Shown: positions 48,333 through 60,838 of the stretch, piece by piece
Layout: each line of letters starts with the position of its first letter
Numbering within the stretch: the first letter of the stretch is position 1
Assembly: GCF_022631235.3 (NCBI RefSeq)
Contig: NZ_CP093310.2
Span: forward strand, 2,666,001 to 2,730,000
Origin: Psychrobacter raelei
Lineage (GTDB): Bacteria; Pseudomonadota; Gammaproteobacteria; Pseudomonadales; Moraxellaceae
Reading direction: 5' to 3'
Length of the DNA stretch: 64,000 nucleotides
Translations under genes and position numbers: made by a program
The notes under the pieces: model-generated
Seen by the model: the letters and a program-made list of their open reading frames with translations, nothing else
Told to the model about the DNA's origin: nothing
The model's database searches: none

Positions 48333-49589
48333 TTACTGGTTACGCTCATATACTGGCAACTCTGCACAGATTTTCTCAACTTTAGCACGAGTATCTGCCA
48401 ATACTTTTTCATCACCACGGCTGTCTAACACATCACAAATCCAGCCCGCTAGATCAGCAGCTTGTGCTTCATTGAAGCCGCGAGTGGTGATGGCTGGTGT
48501 ACCAATACGGATACCAGAGGTCACAAATGGTGATTTAGGATCATTTGGTACAGCGTTTTTGTTGACGGTAATGCCGGCGTCGCCCAACCATTTGTCCGCT
48601 TCTTTACCGGTCATTTCTTGCTTAACTAGGCTGATTAGCATTAGGTGGTTTTCGGTACCGCCAGAGATGATTTCATAGCCACGCTCTTGGATAACTTTTG
48701 CCATTGCTTGAGCGTTTTTAACCACTTGCTGCTGGTAGGTTTTGAAGTCGTCCTGAAGCGCTTCTTTAAAGCACACCGCTTTAGCAGCGATAGCGTGCAT
48801 TAATGGGCCGCCTTGGTTGCCTGGGAATACCGCTGAGTTTAGCTTCTTAGCTAACTTGTCATCACGAGATAGGATGAGACCTGAACGTGGACCACGTAGA
48901 GTTTTGTGCGTGGTGGTGGTGACCACATCAGCAAAAGGCACTGGGCTTGGGTATACGCCAGCGGCTACAAGGCCTGCAACGTGTGCCATATCAACAAATA
49001 AATAGGCGCCAACGCTGTCTGCGATGTCACGGAAACGCTGCCAATCGACCACTTGTGAGTACGCTGAGAAACCAGCAATGATCATTTTTGGCTTATGCTC
49101 TTTCGCTAAGCGTTCAACTTCGTCATAGTCAATAAGGCCCGTCTCTTCTACTAGACCGTACTGAACGGCATTGTAGTTGATGCCTGAGAAGTTCACGTGT
49201 GCGCCGTGAGTCAAGTGACCACCAGCGTCTAAGCTCATGCCCAGTACCGTATCACCCGCTTCTAATAGAGCTAAGAAAACAGCAGAGTTGGCTTGGCTAC
49301 CTGCATGGGGCTGTACGTTGGCGTACTCAGCACCGAACAATTCTTTAGCACGGTCAATGGCCAATTGCTCAACGATATCCACATACTCACAGCCGCCATA
49401 GTAACGTTTGCCAGGATAACCTTCGGCATATTTGTTAGTTAAATCAGAACCTTGCGCCTCCATTACTGCTTGTGAGCAGTAGTTTTCTGATGCAATAAGC
49501 TCGATGTGGCTTTCTTGACGCTTGGTTTCTGACACCATGGCTTGATACAAGTCAGGGTCATAATCTTTAATGCTAATATCTTTAAACAT
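48333..49589 (-). CDS. glyA: Serine hydroxymethyltransferase
   Basis: PLP enzyme that converts serine and tetrahydrofolate to glycine and methylene-tetrahydrofolate. 418 residues. The PLP lysine is in [15 protein letters not shown] (near residue 230). Other landmarks are [37 protein letters not shown] and [15 protein letters not shown]. Uniform use of common codons suggests high expression. It is alone, with its own terminator and a 250-bp upstream region that also holds a hairpin at 49772-49803. Confidence 0.97.
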   Translation of the reverse strand: MFKDISIKDYDPDLYQAMVSETKRQESHIELIASENYCSQAVMEAQGSDLTNKYAEGYPGKRYYGGCEYVDIVEQLAIDRAKELFGAEYANVQPHAGSQANSAVFLALLEAGDTVLGMSLDAGGHLTHGAHVNFSGINYNAVQYGLVEETGLIDYDEVERLAKEHKPKMIIAGFSAYSQVVDWQRFRDIADSVGAYLFVDMAHVAGLVAAGVYPSPVPFADVVTTTTHKTLRGPRSGLILSRDDKLAKKLNSAVFPGNQGGPLMHAIAAKAVCFKEALQDDFKTYQQQVVKNAQAMAKVIQERGYEIISGGTENHLMLISLVKQEMTGKEADKWLGDAGITVNKNAVPNDPKSPFVTSGIRIGTPAITTRGFNEAQAADLAGWICDVLDSRGDEKVLADTRAKVEKICAELPVYERNQ

Positions 49590-49771
49590 AGTTTTATCCT
49601 ATTAATCAGTCACATACAACATATAAAAAATACAAGCGCTAAACCAGCCCACCCCTAGGTCTTGTGAAATTTGAAACGACAAACATCAGGCAATGCCATA
49701 AAGACATTGTAAGAGGCAGCAACTTCGCACATTAAGCAATAAGTGTAACATGAAATGTCATTGACTATAGC

Positions 49772-49803
49772 GAAAAAACACCCCAAAAAGCGGATGTTTT
49801 TTC
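49772..49803. terminator. Hairpin between ubiC and glyA
   Basis: Inverted repeat GAAAAAACA / TGTTTTTTC (49772-49780 and 49795-49803) extended by CC/GG. AT-rich stem; possible terminator for ubiC on the minus strand is excluded by order, so its role is unclear. Confidence 0.4.
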
Positions 49804-49843
49804 AGCTATTTTTGACGCCAATTATAGGATGGATACTTTGCCC

Positions 49844-50353
49844 TTATTTGACCAAAAAAAGCTCAGGTAAAAAGGTTTCGCTAATAATAAGTGAGCGACC
49901 ATGCCAGTCATAAACGGTACTGCGCCGCCAGCCCGCTTTAGTGGGCTCAATAAGGCGCCGATTGGGTAAGGTTTTTTGGCGCTTAAATAGCACATACCCG
50001 ATGGGCGTACCCTGCAAATGCTGTAAGCGCTTGGCCTCTCCCTTTAGACTTGGTAGCGGAAAAATGCTTTGCGCAGCGACCCATGGCTGCAAGCTATTGC
50101 CAAAAAGCAACACCTCACGTACCCACGCCAACATCGGACGATTTAATTTTATACCTTTATAACCCAGCTGTTTTTTTTGCGCCATGCTCAGCAATCTATA
50201 GCCCTCAAAAGTACGTTTGACCTGCAGCGGTTGACCAGATTTGGCCTCCAATAGTGCAGTCAACGAACCATCAGAGGTTATCCAAGCTTTTTGGCTTTCG
50301 TCAAGAGTTTTAAAGGCGGTAAACGGGATACAATCTTTGGAAAATGCACGCAT
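49844..50353 (-). CDS. ubiC: Chorismate-pyruvate lyase
   Basis: Removes pyruvate from chorismate to make 4-hydroxybenzoate for ubiquinone synthesis. From the ATG at 50353 the protein has 169 residues, as expected; a longer frame begins at 50482 but would overlap the gene upstream. Family motifs are LNRPMLAWVREVLLFGNSLQ with the PWVAAQSIFP segment, and C-terminal LIISETFLPELF. It lies 34 bp after the acyltransferase gene and may be co-transcribed. The SD is poor. No ubiA follows in this window. Confidence 0.88.
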   Translation of the reverse strand: MRAFSKDCIPFTAFKTLDESQKAWITSDGSLTALLEAKSGQPLQVKRTFEGYRLLSMAQKKQLGYKGIKLNRPMLAWVREVLLFGNSLQPWVAAQSIFPLPSLKGEAKRLQHLQGTPIGYVLFKRQKTLPNRRLIEPTKAGWRRSTVYDWHGRSLIISETFLPELFLVK

Positions 50354-50387
50354 AAAAAGACAGCTTATAGAAGGTTTGTGCCGGTAT

Positions 50388-51740
50388 TTAGCCTTTAAAC
50401 GCCGGCATATTATCAATATTAAAAGGCAGGGCTTCATGAGCCTGTTGCCGATACTGCTGCATATAATGACGGTCTTCGGCACAGAAATTGGCTATGGCCG
50501 GCTCAAAACGCGGATCATAAATGCGGTGTAATGAGTGAGTCTTGGTTGGCACAAAGCCGCGAATCAATTTGTGCTCGCCTTGGGTACCCGGATCAAAGTA
50601 CGCCAAACCTTTATCAATAGCAAATTCAATGCCCAGATAATAACACAGCTCAAAGTGTAGGCTATCATACTCCTCTAAGCACCCCCAATAACGGCCGTAT
50701 AAAGTGGCATTTTTTTGTTTTGGATCATCATAAAAGAACAAACTACTGGCAATAATATCACCGCCCTCATCTAGAGCCTGCGCCAGCATCAGATGCTCCG
50801 GCATACTTTGTGCTATTTGCTCAAAAAACTCTGCGGACAAATAAGGATGGCGACCACGTACTGCGTAAGTCATCGCATAGCATTGGTAAAATATATCCCA
50901 GTCATCTGAGCCAATATCATGCCCAGTTTTGATACGGCATGTTAGCTTTTGCTTGGCAATTTTTTTACGCTCAGCTCGAATATTTTTACGCTTTTTGGCG
51001 GTAAGCGTCGTCAAAAAATCGTCAAAATCTAAAAATGAGTTGATACCCTGCACCGCCGAGGTGTCCTCTGTGTTGTTATCTGTATGATTATCTGTATGGT
51101 TATCCGCGGCGGCAGTCAGCTTTTGATTGTGCCACAAAAACTGACAGCCTTGACGCTCAAGTAGCTGCGGGCTCATTGAAGATAAGGGTTTGGCTGCGGT
51201 TATTTGCTGGTGCTGCATAAATAGGCCATGCCAACTTGACGCACCCGTCTGCTTGGCTACCTCATCAATGGCCGCAATCGCTGCTTGCCAAATCTCAGTC
51301 GTTAAAGCAGCGCCTTTTGCTAACCAAAACCGCTGGCCGCTTACGGGCGTATAAGGCACAGCGGTGACCAATCTGGGGTAATAGTCTGCCCCATAACGGG
51401 CATAAGCCTCGGCCCATGCATGATCAAACACATACTCACCTTGATGATGCCCCTTTATAAATAAAGGTATCGCAGCAACTAAGTTCTCAAAAGTATCCGT
51501 TTTAGGCAGGTTTTGTGGCAGGTTGTCTTGATAATTATTGGACGCATCCCCATTGTCGTTGTGCCGCGGATTTTTGTAAATCAGCACATACAGCGGCACC
51601 CACCCCGACTGTTGCCCAATAGCACCAGTGTCTGTCAGTGCTTGCCAATAGGCATAGGACATAAAAGGGGTATCGGGCTGTTGCCAGTTAATAGCAGACT
51701 GCCAAGTTAAGTCTTGAGTTAGGGCATATGAATAGGTCAT
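50388..51740 (-). CDS. GNAT-fold acyltransferase of the DUF482 family
   Basis: A 450-residue protein of the DUF482/FemAB-like GNAT group (sometimes called peptidogalycan biosynthesis protein). Family segments are YVFDHAWAEAYARYGADYYP near residue 115, KKRKNIRAERKKIA near 240 and LYGRYWGCLEEYDSLHFELC near 340, followed by FDPGTQGEHKLIRGFVP and HSLHRIYDPRF. A 35-residue insert rich in His/Asn/Asp (DNHTDNHTDNNTED) lies near residue 215. Substrate is not known. It lies upstream of ubiC on the same strand. Confidence 0.85.
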   Translation of the reverse strand: MTYSYALTQDLTWQSAINWQQPDTPFMSYAYWQALTDTGAIGQQSGWVPLYVLIYKNPRHNDNGDASNNYQDNLPQNLPKTDTFENLVAAIPLFIKGHHQGEYVFDHAWAEAYARYGADYYPRLVTAVPYTPVSGQRFWLAKGAALTTEIWQAAIAAIDEVAKQTGASSWHGLFMQHQQITAAKPLSSMSPQLLERQGCQFLWHNQKLTAAADNHTDNHTDNNTEDTSAVQGINSFLDFDDFLTTLTAKKRKNIRAERKKIAKQKLTCRIKTGHDIGSDDWDIFYQCYAMTYAVRGRHPYLSAEFFEQIAQSMPEHLMLAQALDEGGDIIASSLFFYDDPKQKNATLYGRYWGCLEEYDSLHFELCYYLGIEFAIDKGLAYFDPGTQGEHKLIRGFVPTKTHSLHRIYDPRFEPAIANFCAEDRHYMQQYRQQAHEALPFNIDNMPAFKG

Positions 51741-51840
51741 AAGGTCTATTTATGGTTTTAATGGCTTATTAGATTAGCAAATACAGAGCTTTTTTGCGGT
51801 CACAATTTGCAACCCGTTAAATGCGCCGTTTTTTTTCACT

Positions 51841-51899
51841 ACTTAGGTAGGCATTAGTACTTAGGTAGGCATTAATAAGTTATGTAGGCGTTAATAAGC
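51841..51899. repeat. Short imperfect tandem repeat
   Basis: Three imperfect copies of about 18-22 bp: ACTTAGGTAGGCATTAGT, ACTTAGGTAGGCATTAAT then AAGT, and TATGTAGGCGTTAATAAGCG. Confidence 0.7.
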
Positions 51900-51921
51900 G
51901 CTCAAGCAGGCTGCTTTAGGC

Positions 51922-51960
51922 ATAAAAAAAGCCATCTACACGCCCATAGATGACTTATTT
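51922..51960. terminator. Orphan terminator-like hairpin
   Basis: Stem AGCCATCTA / TAGATGACT (51930-51938 and 51947-51955, one G-U) with a seven-T run on the minus strand and TTATTTT on the plus strand. No gene ends here: the acyltransferase starts to the left and icd to the right. The rest of 51741-52364 is non-coding, with TTGACA (52107) and TATAAT (52139) elements of icd-side promoter character but spaced too far apart to pair. Confidence 0.6.
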
Positions 51961-52364
51961 TGCTATTTTGTTTTTCAAAAAACAACAATTGTACGTAAGG
52001 GATGATATCCACGCCAATCACTGGTAAAATATACCCTAAATAGCTTAATATAATTTGTATACAGAGCATATTGGTAAAAATAGTATACTTAGTTCATCCT
52101 ATACAATTGACATCATATCGAATTTATAGTTGATCGACTATAATACCTCTGTGAGTCATTAGTTGAAACTGGCTTAAATCAAAGAAAGGTTGAGACCCCT
52201 CGTTCAGATTACGCTGTTATGGGTGATAACTGATCGAAAATATCTTGAAAAACTGCCCCATGGGGACTTCCCCCTTTCATAGCTCATTGTTGCCCATCAC
52301 AATTGAGCTATTTGACAATTTAAGCTTTCTTATTCACTACAGCCTAAAGGAACCTATTACTATA

Positions 52365-54584
52365 ATGTCAAAAATTATTTATACCAAAACCGATGAAGCG
52401 CCAGCGCTTGCCACGTTATCACTGCTACCTATTGTTGAAGCCTTTACGAAGACAGCAGGTATTTCTGTTGAAACCAGCGATATTTCAGTTGCTGCGCGTA
52501 TCCTAGCTGAATTCCCAGACTATCTAACCGAAGAGCAACGTGTTCCAGACAATCTAGCTGAGCTAGGTCGCCTGACCCAAGACCCTAATACCAACATCAT
52601 CAAACTGCCAAACATCAGTGCCTCAGTACAACAGCTTAAAGCAGCCATTAAAGAGCTTCAAGACAAAGGCTATGCGATTCCTGATTTTCCAGAAGACCCA
52701 AAAACTGAAGAAGAAGAAACGCTGCGCAAACGCTATGGTAAAGCTCTTGGTAGTGCCGTAAACCCAGTACTTCGCGAAGGTAACTCAGATCGCCGTGCAC
52801 CAAAAGCGGTGAAAAACTACGCGCGCAAACATCCGCATTCAATGGGTGAATGGAAGCAGTGGTCAAGTACGCACGTCTCACACATGCACAGTGGTGACTT
52901 CTACCACGGTGAGCAGTCTATGACGCTAGACAAGGCGCGTAACGTACGTATGGAGCTACAACTTGACGATGGCTCAACCAAAGTACTTAAGCCTGAGATT
53001 GCGTTAAAAGACAAAGAAATTATCGACTTAATGTTCATGAGCAAAAAAGCTTTGCTTGAGTTCTATGAGCGTGAAATGGAAGACTGCCGCGACGCAGGTA
53101 TCTTGTTCTCTTTACACGTAAAAGCGACCATGATGAAGGTATCTCACCCCATCGTATTTGGTCATGCAGTACGTATTTATTATAAAGAAGCCTTCGAAAA
53201 ACATGGCGAGCTGTTCGAAGAGCTTGGTATTAACGTAAACAACGGTATGGCCGATCTTTACGAGAAGATCAAAACATTGCCTGCCTCTAAGCGCGAAGAG
53301 ATCGAACAAGACTTGCATGCCTGCCAAGAACATCGCCCCCGTCTGGCCATGGTAGACTCTTCAAAAGGCATCACCAACTTCCATTCTCCAAGTGACGTTA
53401 TCGTAGATGCTTCAATGCCTGCTATGATTCGTAACGGCGGTAAAATGTGGGGTGCTGATGGCAAGATGTATGACTGTAAAGCGGTCATGCCTGAGTCAAC
53501 TTTTGCGCGTATCTATCAAGAGATGATCAACTTCTGTAAATGGCATGGTAACTTTGACCCAACCACTATGGGTACGGTACCAAACGTGGGTCTAATGGCT
53601 CAAAAAGCAGAAGAATACGGCTCACATGACAAAACCTTTGAATCAAGTGATGCAGGCATGGCTCGTATTGTCGATAATGAGACAGGTGAAGTACTGCTTG
53701 AGCAGCATGTTGAAAAAGGCGATATCTGGCGTATGTGTCAGGTGAAAGATGAGCCTATCCAAGACTGGGTAAAACTTGCCGTTCGCCGCGCTCGTGAGTC
53801 AGATACCCCTGTGGTATTCTGGTTAGACCCTTACCGTCCTCATGAAAATGAGCTGATTAAAAAAGTAAAAACTTACTTAAATGATCATGACACGGAAGGT
53901 CTACGCATCGAAATCATGTCACAAGTACGTGCAATGCGTTATACGCTAGAGCGTGTGGCCCGTGGTCTAGACACTATTTCAGCCACAGGTAACATCCTAC
54001 GCGACTACCTGACTGATCTATTCCCGATTTTAGAGCTGGGCACCAGTGCGAAAATGTTATCCGTGGTACCATTAATGAAGGGCGGCGGTCTATTTGAAAC
54101 CGGTGCTGGTGGTTCTGCGCCTAAGCACGTTCAGCAATTGCTAGAAGAAAACCACTTACGTTGGGACTCTTTGGGTGAATTCTTAGCGTTAACTGTGTCA
54201 TTAGAGCACTTGGCCAACAACGATGACAATGCCAAAGCTAAGCTATTGGCAGAGACGCTAGACCGAGCCATTGAGACGCTGTTAATTAACAACAAGTCAC
54301 CTTCTCGCTCAACGGGTGAGATTGATAACCGTGGCAGTCACTTCTATCTGGCCATGTACTGGGCTCAAGAGCTTGCCGCTCAGGACAAAGATGCTGAGTT
54401 AAAAGCTCAATTTACGCCTGTAGCTGAGCAGCTTACCAATAATGAAGCAACCATCATTAAAGAGCTTAATGAAGTACAAGGTAAGCCTGTAGACATTCAT
54501 GGCTACTATTTTGCTGATGAAGATTTGGCTCAAAAAGTTATGCGCCCAAGCAAAACTTTTAATGAAGCTATCGCTTCTATCTAA
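52365..54584 (+). CDS. icd: Monomeric NADP-isocitrate dehydrogenase, copy 1
   Basis: Monomeric isocitrate dehydrogenase (type II), TCA cycle. From the ATG at 52365 the protein has 739 residues, the family norm; the open frame extends upstream to 52245 but [16 protein letters not shown] is the family N-terminus. Landmarks: [20 protein letters not shown] (near residue 130), [77 protein letters not shown] C-terminal and the NADP region. It is followed by a terminator and then by a paralogue. AAAGGA lies 14 bases upstream. Confidence 0.96.
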   Translation: MSKIIYTKTDEAPALATLSLLPIVEAFTKTAGISVETSDISVAARILAEFPDYLTEEQRVPDNLAELGRLTQDPNTNIIKLPNISASVQQLKAAIKELQDKGYAIPDFPEDPKTEEEETLRKRYGKALGSAVNPVLREGNSDRRAPKAVKNYARKHPHSMGEWKQWSSTHVSHMHSGDFYHGEQSMTLDKARNVRMELQLDDGSTKVLKPEIALKDKEIIDLMFMSKKALLEFYEREMEDCRDAGILFSLHVKATMMKVSHPIVFGHAVRIYYKEAFEKHGELFEELGINVNNGMADLYEKIKTLPASKREEIEQDLHACQEHRPRLAMVDSSKGITNFHSPSDVIVDASMPAMIRNGGKMWGADGKMYDCKAVMPESTFARIYQEMINFCKWHGNFDPTTMGTVPNVGLMAQKAEEYGSHDKTFESSDAGMARIVDNETGEVLLEQHVEKGDIWRMCQVKDEPIQDWVKLAVRRARESDTPVVFWLDPYRPHENELIKKVKTYLNDHDTEGLRIEIMSQVRAMRYTLERVARGLDTISATGNILRDYLTDLFPILELGTSAKMLSVVPLMKGGGLFETGAGGSAPKHVQQLLEENHLRWDSLGEFLALTVSLEHLANNDDNAKAKLLAETLDRAIETLLINNKSPSRSTGEIDNRGSHFYLAMYWAQELAAQDKDAELKAQFTPVAEQLTNNEATIIKELNEVQGKPVDIHGYYFADEDLAQKVMRPSKTFNEAIASI

Positions 54585-54662
54585 GTTTAGGTACTTATTT
54601 AAGTATTTTTCACAGCTTAAAGCTAAGCCCATTTAGTTAAAGCGATTCCGCTTTATCTAAAA

Positions 54663-54698
54663 AAATACCCTAAGAGCAGTCTCTTGGGGTATTTTTTT
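54663..54698 (+). terminator. Terminator of icd copy 1
   Basis: Stem AAATACCC-TAAGAG / CTCTTGGGGTATTT followed by seven or more T; it isolates copy 1 from copy 2. Confidence 0.85.
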
Positions 54699-54897
54699 TG
54701 GTTAGAAATTAAAATCACAACCGCTCATAAGTGATGACAGATACGATTTGTAAACTGACTATTAAGTCCGCCTTTTAGTATGATTAAACTTAAGCAGATT
54801 AAAACCTTTTGCTCACAACCCCAAAAACAAAACTTTTTTTGAGCCGTCAGAATATCTTTCGCCATAACAAAACACGGCCTCAGTCATAAAACAATAA

Positions 54898-57138
<2,241 letters not shown>

Positions 57139-57202
57139 GCACAAGCCATGAAGCCTCATCTGGCTGACATGGTTCGCTACATCGCCCGTTTGATTTTATG
57201 TT

Positions 57203-57238
57203 AATACCTCAGTAGTTTAAACTACTGAGGTATTTTAT
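57203..57238 (+). terminator. Perfect palindromic terminator of icd copy 2
   Basis: 32-bp perfect palindrome, AATACCTCAGTAGTTT and its complement (57203-57218 and 57219-57234), followed by TTAT. Confidence 0.8.
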
Positions 57239-57253
57239 ATTAGGCGCTTTATC

Positions 57254-57781
57254 ATGCTAAAACTAAACACAGCTAGACGCACGCTTATTCTTTTTATTAT
57301 TGTGGCCACTGTTTGGTATACTTTGACCCGTTTTTTAGCCGATAGCGCTTGGCGCGATAGCGTTATTATTGGCTTTAGCTTCTTATTTTGCGGCGTATTT
57401 TTGTGGTCTGTATTTAGCACGTTACAACGCATTTATGGCGACAGTGGCAATCTCTACAAAGAGCTTATACTCTTTAGCTTTAATGTCTTTTTGTTCTTGT
57501 TGGTTTTTTCGGCCATGTATTCTCAGATTGGTATTGTGGACACGACCCGTGACGGTAGTCCCCTCACCCATGATTTTTGGCTGAGCTGCTATTATTCTAT
57601 TATTACTTTTACCTCCACAGGCTATGGTGACTTTCGGCCACAAGGTGTTGGCCGCGTCTTATCAAGTATGCATGCTTTGGTGGGGTATTTGGTGCTTGGC
57701 CTTATGGCCTCAACTAGCTTATCGGTTGTTCAGTGGACGGCCAAAGGCAGTGGCGTAAACCGCGGTACTGATCCTGATTAG
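57254..57781 (+). CDS. Potassium-channel family membrane protein
   Basis: A 175-residue ion-channel protein. Hydrophobic segments lie near residues 9-27, 36-52, 72-90 and 136-158; the pore loop has the selectivity filter ITFTSTGYGDFRP between the last two. It resembles two-TM potassium channels with two extra N-terminal segments and no RCK domain. Probably a tetramer in the inner membrane. It is 55 bp from rluE on the same strand; a shared transcript is possible. Confidence 0.85.
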   Translation: MLKLNTARRTLILFIIVATVWYTLTRFLADSAWRDSVIIGFSFLFCGVFLWSVFSTLQRIYGDSGNLYKELILFSFNVFLFLLVFSAMYSQIGIVDTTRDGSPLTHDFWLSCYYSIITFTSTGYGDFRPQGVGRVLSSMHALVGYLVLGLMASTSLSVVQWTAKGSGVNRGTDPD

Positions 57782-57836
57782 GCACCAAAATCGTTGTTTA
57801 CTCCCTTTTCATTGATGTATTTGGAACTTCCCTTTT

Positions 57837-58448
57837 ATGGCCACCTCAAGTGTTATCTTATTTAACAAACCCTACGGCGTTCAAAGTCAGTTTAGTGATG
57901 ATGCCAATAACAAGTTTGCGCCGTTATCCCAGTTTTTCACCGATAAATCGCTCCGAGTGGCCGGACGACTCGATGCGACCAGTGAGGGGCTTTTGCTGCT
58001 GACCTCAGATGGCCAGGTCAATAAAGCCATTACCCATCCGCCCAAAGCCAATGCAGGGCGTAAGCAGGGCAAAACTTACTTAGTACAGGTAGAGGGCATC
58101 CCCTCAAGTGAGCAATTAGAGCAACTGCGTCAAGGGGTGCTGCTAAAAGATGGTCAGACCCTACCCGCTGAGGTAAAACACATTAGTGAAGAGGATTTAC
58201 CCATGCCACTTTGGCAACGTGATCCACCCATTCGTGAACGCAAAAGTGTGCCTGACTCATGGCTAATGATGACCATTTATGAGGGTAAAAACCGCCAGGT
58301 GCGCCGCATGACTGCTCATGTTGGCCTGCCCTGCCTACGCCTGATTCGCTGGTCTGCTGCCGGCTTTGAGCTGGGCAATTTAGCGGTAGGCGAGTTTGTA
58401 CGGGTACATTTAAATGACAAGCGCTTAAAGGATTTGGGTGTTTTTTAA
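57837..58448 (+). CDS. rluE: 23S rRNA pseudouridine synthase RluE
   Basis: RsuA/RluB/E-family pseudouridine synthase that modifies 23S rRNA (U2457 in Escherichia coli numbering). 203 residues. The catalytic Asp is in RVAGRLDATSEGLLLLTSDG (near residue 44). The family-specific stretch is LPMPLWQRDPPIRERKSVP, followed by GKNRQVRRMTAHVGLPCLR. No N-terminal S4 domain, as expected for RluE. It ends near a hairpin convergent with the peptidase gene. Confidence 0.93.
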   Translation: MATSSVILFNKPYGVQSQFSDDANNKFAPLSQFFTDKSLRVAGRLDATSEGLLLLTSDGQVNKAITHPPKANAGRKQGKTYLVQVEGIPSSEQLEQLRQGVLLKDGQTLPAEVKHISEEDLPMPLWQRDPPIRERKSVPDSWLMMTIYEGKNRQVRRMTAHVGLPCLRLIRWSAAGFELGNLAVGEFVRVHLNDKRLKDLGVF

Positions 58449-58466
58449 ATCATTAAACAACACCCT

Positions 58467-58499
58467 GGTATAGCCGTGCCCTTTTGGCTCGGCTATACC
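58467..58499. terminator. Hairpin between rluE and M61 peptidase genes
   Basis: Perfect 10-bp stem GGTATAGCCG / CGGCTATACC (58467-58476 and 58490-58499) without a T run. Convergent genes meet here. Confidence 0.5.
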
Positions 58500-58509
58500 C
58501 TATCAATCA

Positions 58510-60405
58510 CTACCGTATAAAATCCGGTGTTAACCAGTGCTCAAAGCCTGAGTCGCCTAAACTTAAACTAATCTTCTCTAAACTTGGATTGGCACTCACT
58601 CCTGACTGGGTTTGGTGACTCACCTCAAAGCTCAACAGCTCATCACGGCGAAATGCATGACAGCTCACGCTATCAAGACCTGACTCCGCCACAGTTTGTA
58701 GCTGTTTTTTGGTGGCTTTAATACCGTCAATCGCCACAATGACGTCTTTGGCAGAGAGACCTGCTTCAGCGGCCACACTGTCACGCAGCACTTTGGTGAC
58801 TTGCAAGCCCTCAGCACTTTCAGTAACGCTAATACCCCACGCTAAGCTGTTGTCTCGGCTGTCTTGAGTTATCTTAATGCCATTAGCCTCTAGCAGCTCA
58901 TAAATAGGTAACGCCTCTACACCATCGACATAGCGTGCCTTAAACTCTTGCCAAATGGCGTTGTCCATAAATTGGCTGATGACCGCCTCTAGGTTATCGT
59001 TATTCATACCGATACGAATGCGATTGCCCGCTGCGCCTTGAGCCTTGGCCTGCTCATAAAAAGCTTTTACCACATCAAACAAACGATGCTTGCCACCGCT
59101 TTGCTGCATCAGTGTTAAATCCAAACATAAAGCCACCAAGGCCCCTTTGTTATAGTAACTAATACCGGCATTACCCGTATTTTCATCAGCGCGGTATAGC
59201 TTAATCCAAGCATCGAAGCTGGACTCTGCCACACTTTGTAAAGCGCGTCCTGGCGTTTGGTTATAGCGGTTAATTTGGTTTTGTAGCAGCTTTAGATAGC
59301 TTTGCTGATTGATAACCCCTGAAGCTTGGAGCATAAAGTCATCAATATATGAGGTAAACCCCTCAAATACCCACAGCAGCGGCGTATAAGCCTCACGGCG
59401 TAAATCCACAGCCATCATCACATCAGGGCGTACGGTCTTCACCCACCAAGCATGAAAATACTCATGGCTGCACAATCCCAAAAAGCGCTGATAGCTTTCG
59501 CTCGGCTCTTGTGGCTCTTGAGCGGACGGTAAATCACTACGCGGGCTCACCAAGCTGGTAGAGTTAATATGCTCAAGGCCGCCGTAATCGTTGCCACTGG
59601 CATAGGTCATGAAAGTATAGCCCTCATAATCCTCACCACTAAAAGGTGCATCTCCGAGCCAGCTGACATAGCTTTGACAAATCTGAGTCACATCTTGCTG
59701 TAAGCGGCCCATGTTGGCGCTGTGCTTACCTGAGATATAAAAATGATGCACCGTGGTATTGTGCTTACGGTCTTGAACAATAAAATCAAACTCAGATTGC
59801 GGCGCGATTTCAAAAGGATAGTCGATAAGCTCAGGATAACTCTCAGCACTGAGCTGATAATAATGGACATGATCTGTATGCAGATAGCGATGCTTAAGAC
59901 CACAGGCAATTTTTACCGGCTCTGCACCCTTAGCTTGCGCGTCATAAAAGGCTTGCGGCACGCTTAAAGTCACCGCCACAGGTAACGCCTCTTGCCCCTC
60001 TATCGCCAAGGCCAATGAAGTAAAGTTGCCATACAAACGGGTTTGATCAACATAAGCGGTACGTACTGATAAGTCATAGCAGTACACCTCATAGCGCACC
60101 TCTACCTTCTCACCAGCCGTAATTTTGGGCAATTGCCACTCGTTTTTACTCAGCTTTTGCGCTCTGTATCTCTCATCTTTGCCAACAACGTGATACTGCA
60201 CTGCGGTAATATTACGCGCAAATTCACGCATCAAATAACTGCCTGGAATCCAAGCTGGCAGCCACAGCACAGGCGCCGACTTGTCTGCAGTGAAGCTTAA
60301 AGTCACCTCGACTAAGTGCTGAGTGAAGCGCTCAAAATCCAAATGGTAATGCACGGCCAAATCTTGATCGTACTGAGTGGTTAAAGCATTATTTGAAGTA
60401 GTCAT
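58510..60405 (-). CDS. M61-family metallopeptidase with PDZ domain
   Basis: A 631-residue peptidase of family M61 (glycyl aminopeptidase-like). The zinc site is LCSHEYFHAWWVKTVRP (HExxH near residue 320) with the next ligand in LLWVFEGFTSYIDDFML. The N-terminal 200 residues form the family beta domain (PAWIPGSYLMREFARNITAV). The C-terminal part holds a PDZ module, LQVTKVLRDSVAAEAGLSAKDVI with the following VAIDGIKATKKQL. No obvious signal peptide. Substrate unknown. Convergent with rluE. Confidence 0.9.
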   Translation of the reverse strand: MTTSNNALTTQYDQDLAVHYHLDFERFTQHLVEVTLSFTADKSAPVLWLPAWIPGSYLMREFARNITAVQYHVVGKDERYRAQKLSKNEWQLPKITAGEKVEVRYEVYCYDLSVRTAYVDQTRLYGNFTSLALAIEGQEALPVAVTLSVPQAFYDAQAKGAEPVKIACGLKHRYLHTDHVHYYQLSAESYPELIDYPFEIAPQSEFDFIVQDRKHNTTVHHFYISGKHSANMGRLQQDVTQICQSYVSWLGDAPFSGEDYEGYTFMTYASGNDYGGLEHINSTSLVSPRSDLPSAQEPQEPSESYQRFLGLCSHEYFHAWWVKTVRPDVMMAVDLRREAYTPLLWVFEGFTSYIDDFMLQASGVINQQSYLKLLQNQINRYNQTPGRALQSVAESSFDAWIKLYRADENTGNAGISYYNKGALVALCLDLTLMQQSGGKHRLFDVVKAFYEQAKAQGAAGNRIRIGMNNDNLEAVISQFMDNAIWQEFKARYVDGVEALPIYELLEANGIKITQDSRDNSLAWGISVTESAEGLQVTKVLRDSVAAEAGLSAKDVIVAIDGIKATKKQLQTVAESGLDSVSCHAFRRDELLSFEVSHQTQSGVSANPSLEKISLSLGDSGFEHWLTPDFIR

Positions 60406-60838
60406 AAAGGTCTGTCATATCCGTGTTAGCGAAAAAAGTAACCCAGTAGCCATCAATACCACCATCAATACTTAGGTAAAGGAGTGGCCAAAACCTTAGG
60501 GGCTTTAATTTATAATTAGGGGTACGCATTCAAACTTCAACCATCGTAAAAATTTAGTCAGCAAATATCGACTTTTATTCCTAAAAAATGAGAATAAACT
60601 CATATTTTGTGGTCTTATGGCTGTTTTTTGGGCTATATTTTTAAAAAAATGTAAAAAAACTTCGCAATTTACCAATTAATTTGAGAACATGACTTGAAAC
60701 TTTTGTCTATCATCGCAATCTATTAGACAAGGCAATTAGCAGAGGTGTGGCATCAGTGATTTTTTGCCAACATAAACACCCTTCTTTATTGTATTATTAA
60801 TTAACATATAGAACGCCTATATTATTCGAGGAATTTTT
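60406..60838. other. AT-rich divergent intergenic region M61 peptidase / slyD
   Basis: About 430 bp with no coding frame. It contains A/T runs and an imperfect repeat TTTATTC / GAATAAA (near 60573-60598). A TTGAAA element near 60694 could be a -35 box. GAGGA lies six bases before the slyD ATG. Confidence 0.4.

Noticed and set aside
48235..48678. 147-codon plus-strand frame antisense to glyA
   Set aside because: Lies mostly inside glyA, and its codon pattern is the mirror of a conserved gene.
52107..52144. TTGACA and TATAAT upstream of icd as one promoter
   Set aside because: The spacer would be 26 bp, too long for a normal sigma-70 promoter; each may pair with a weaker partner.
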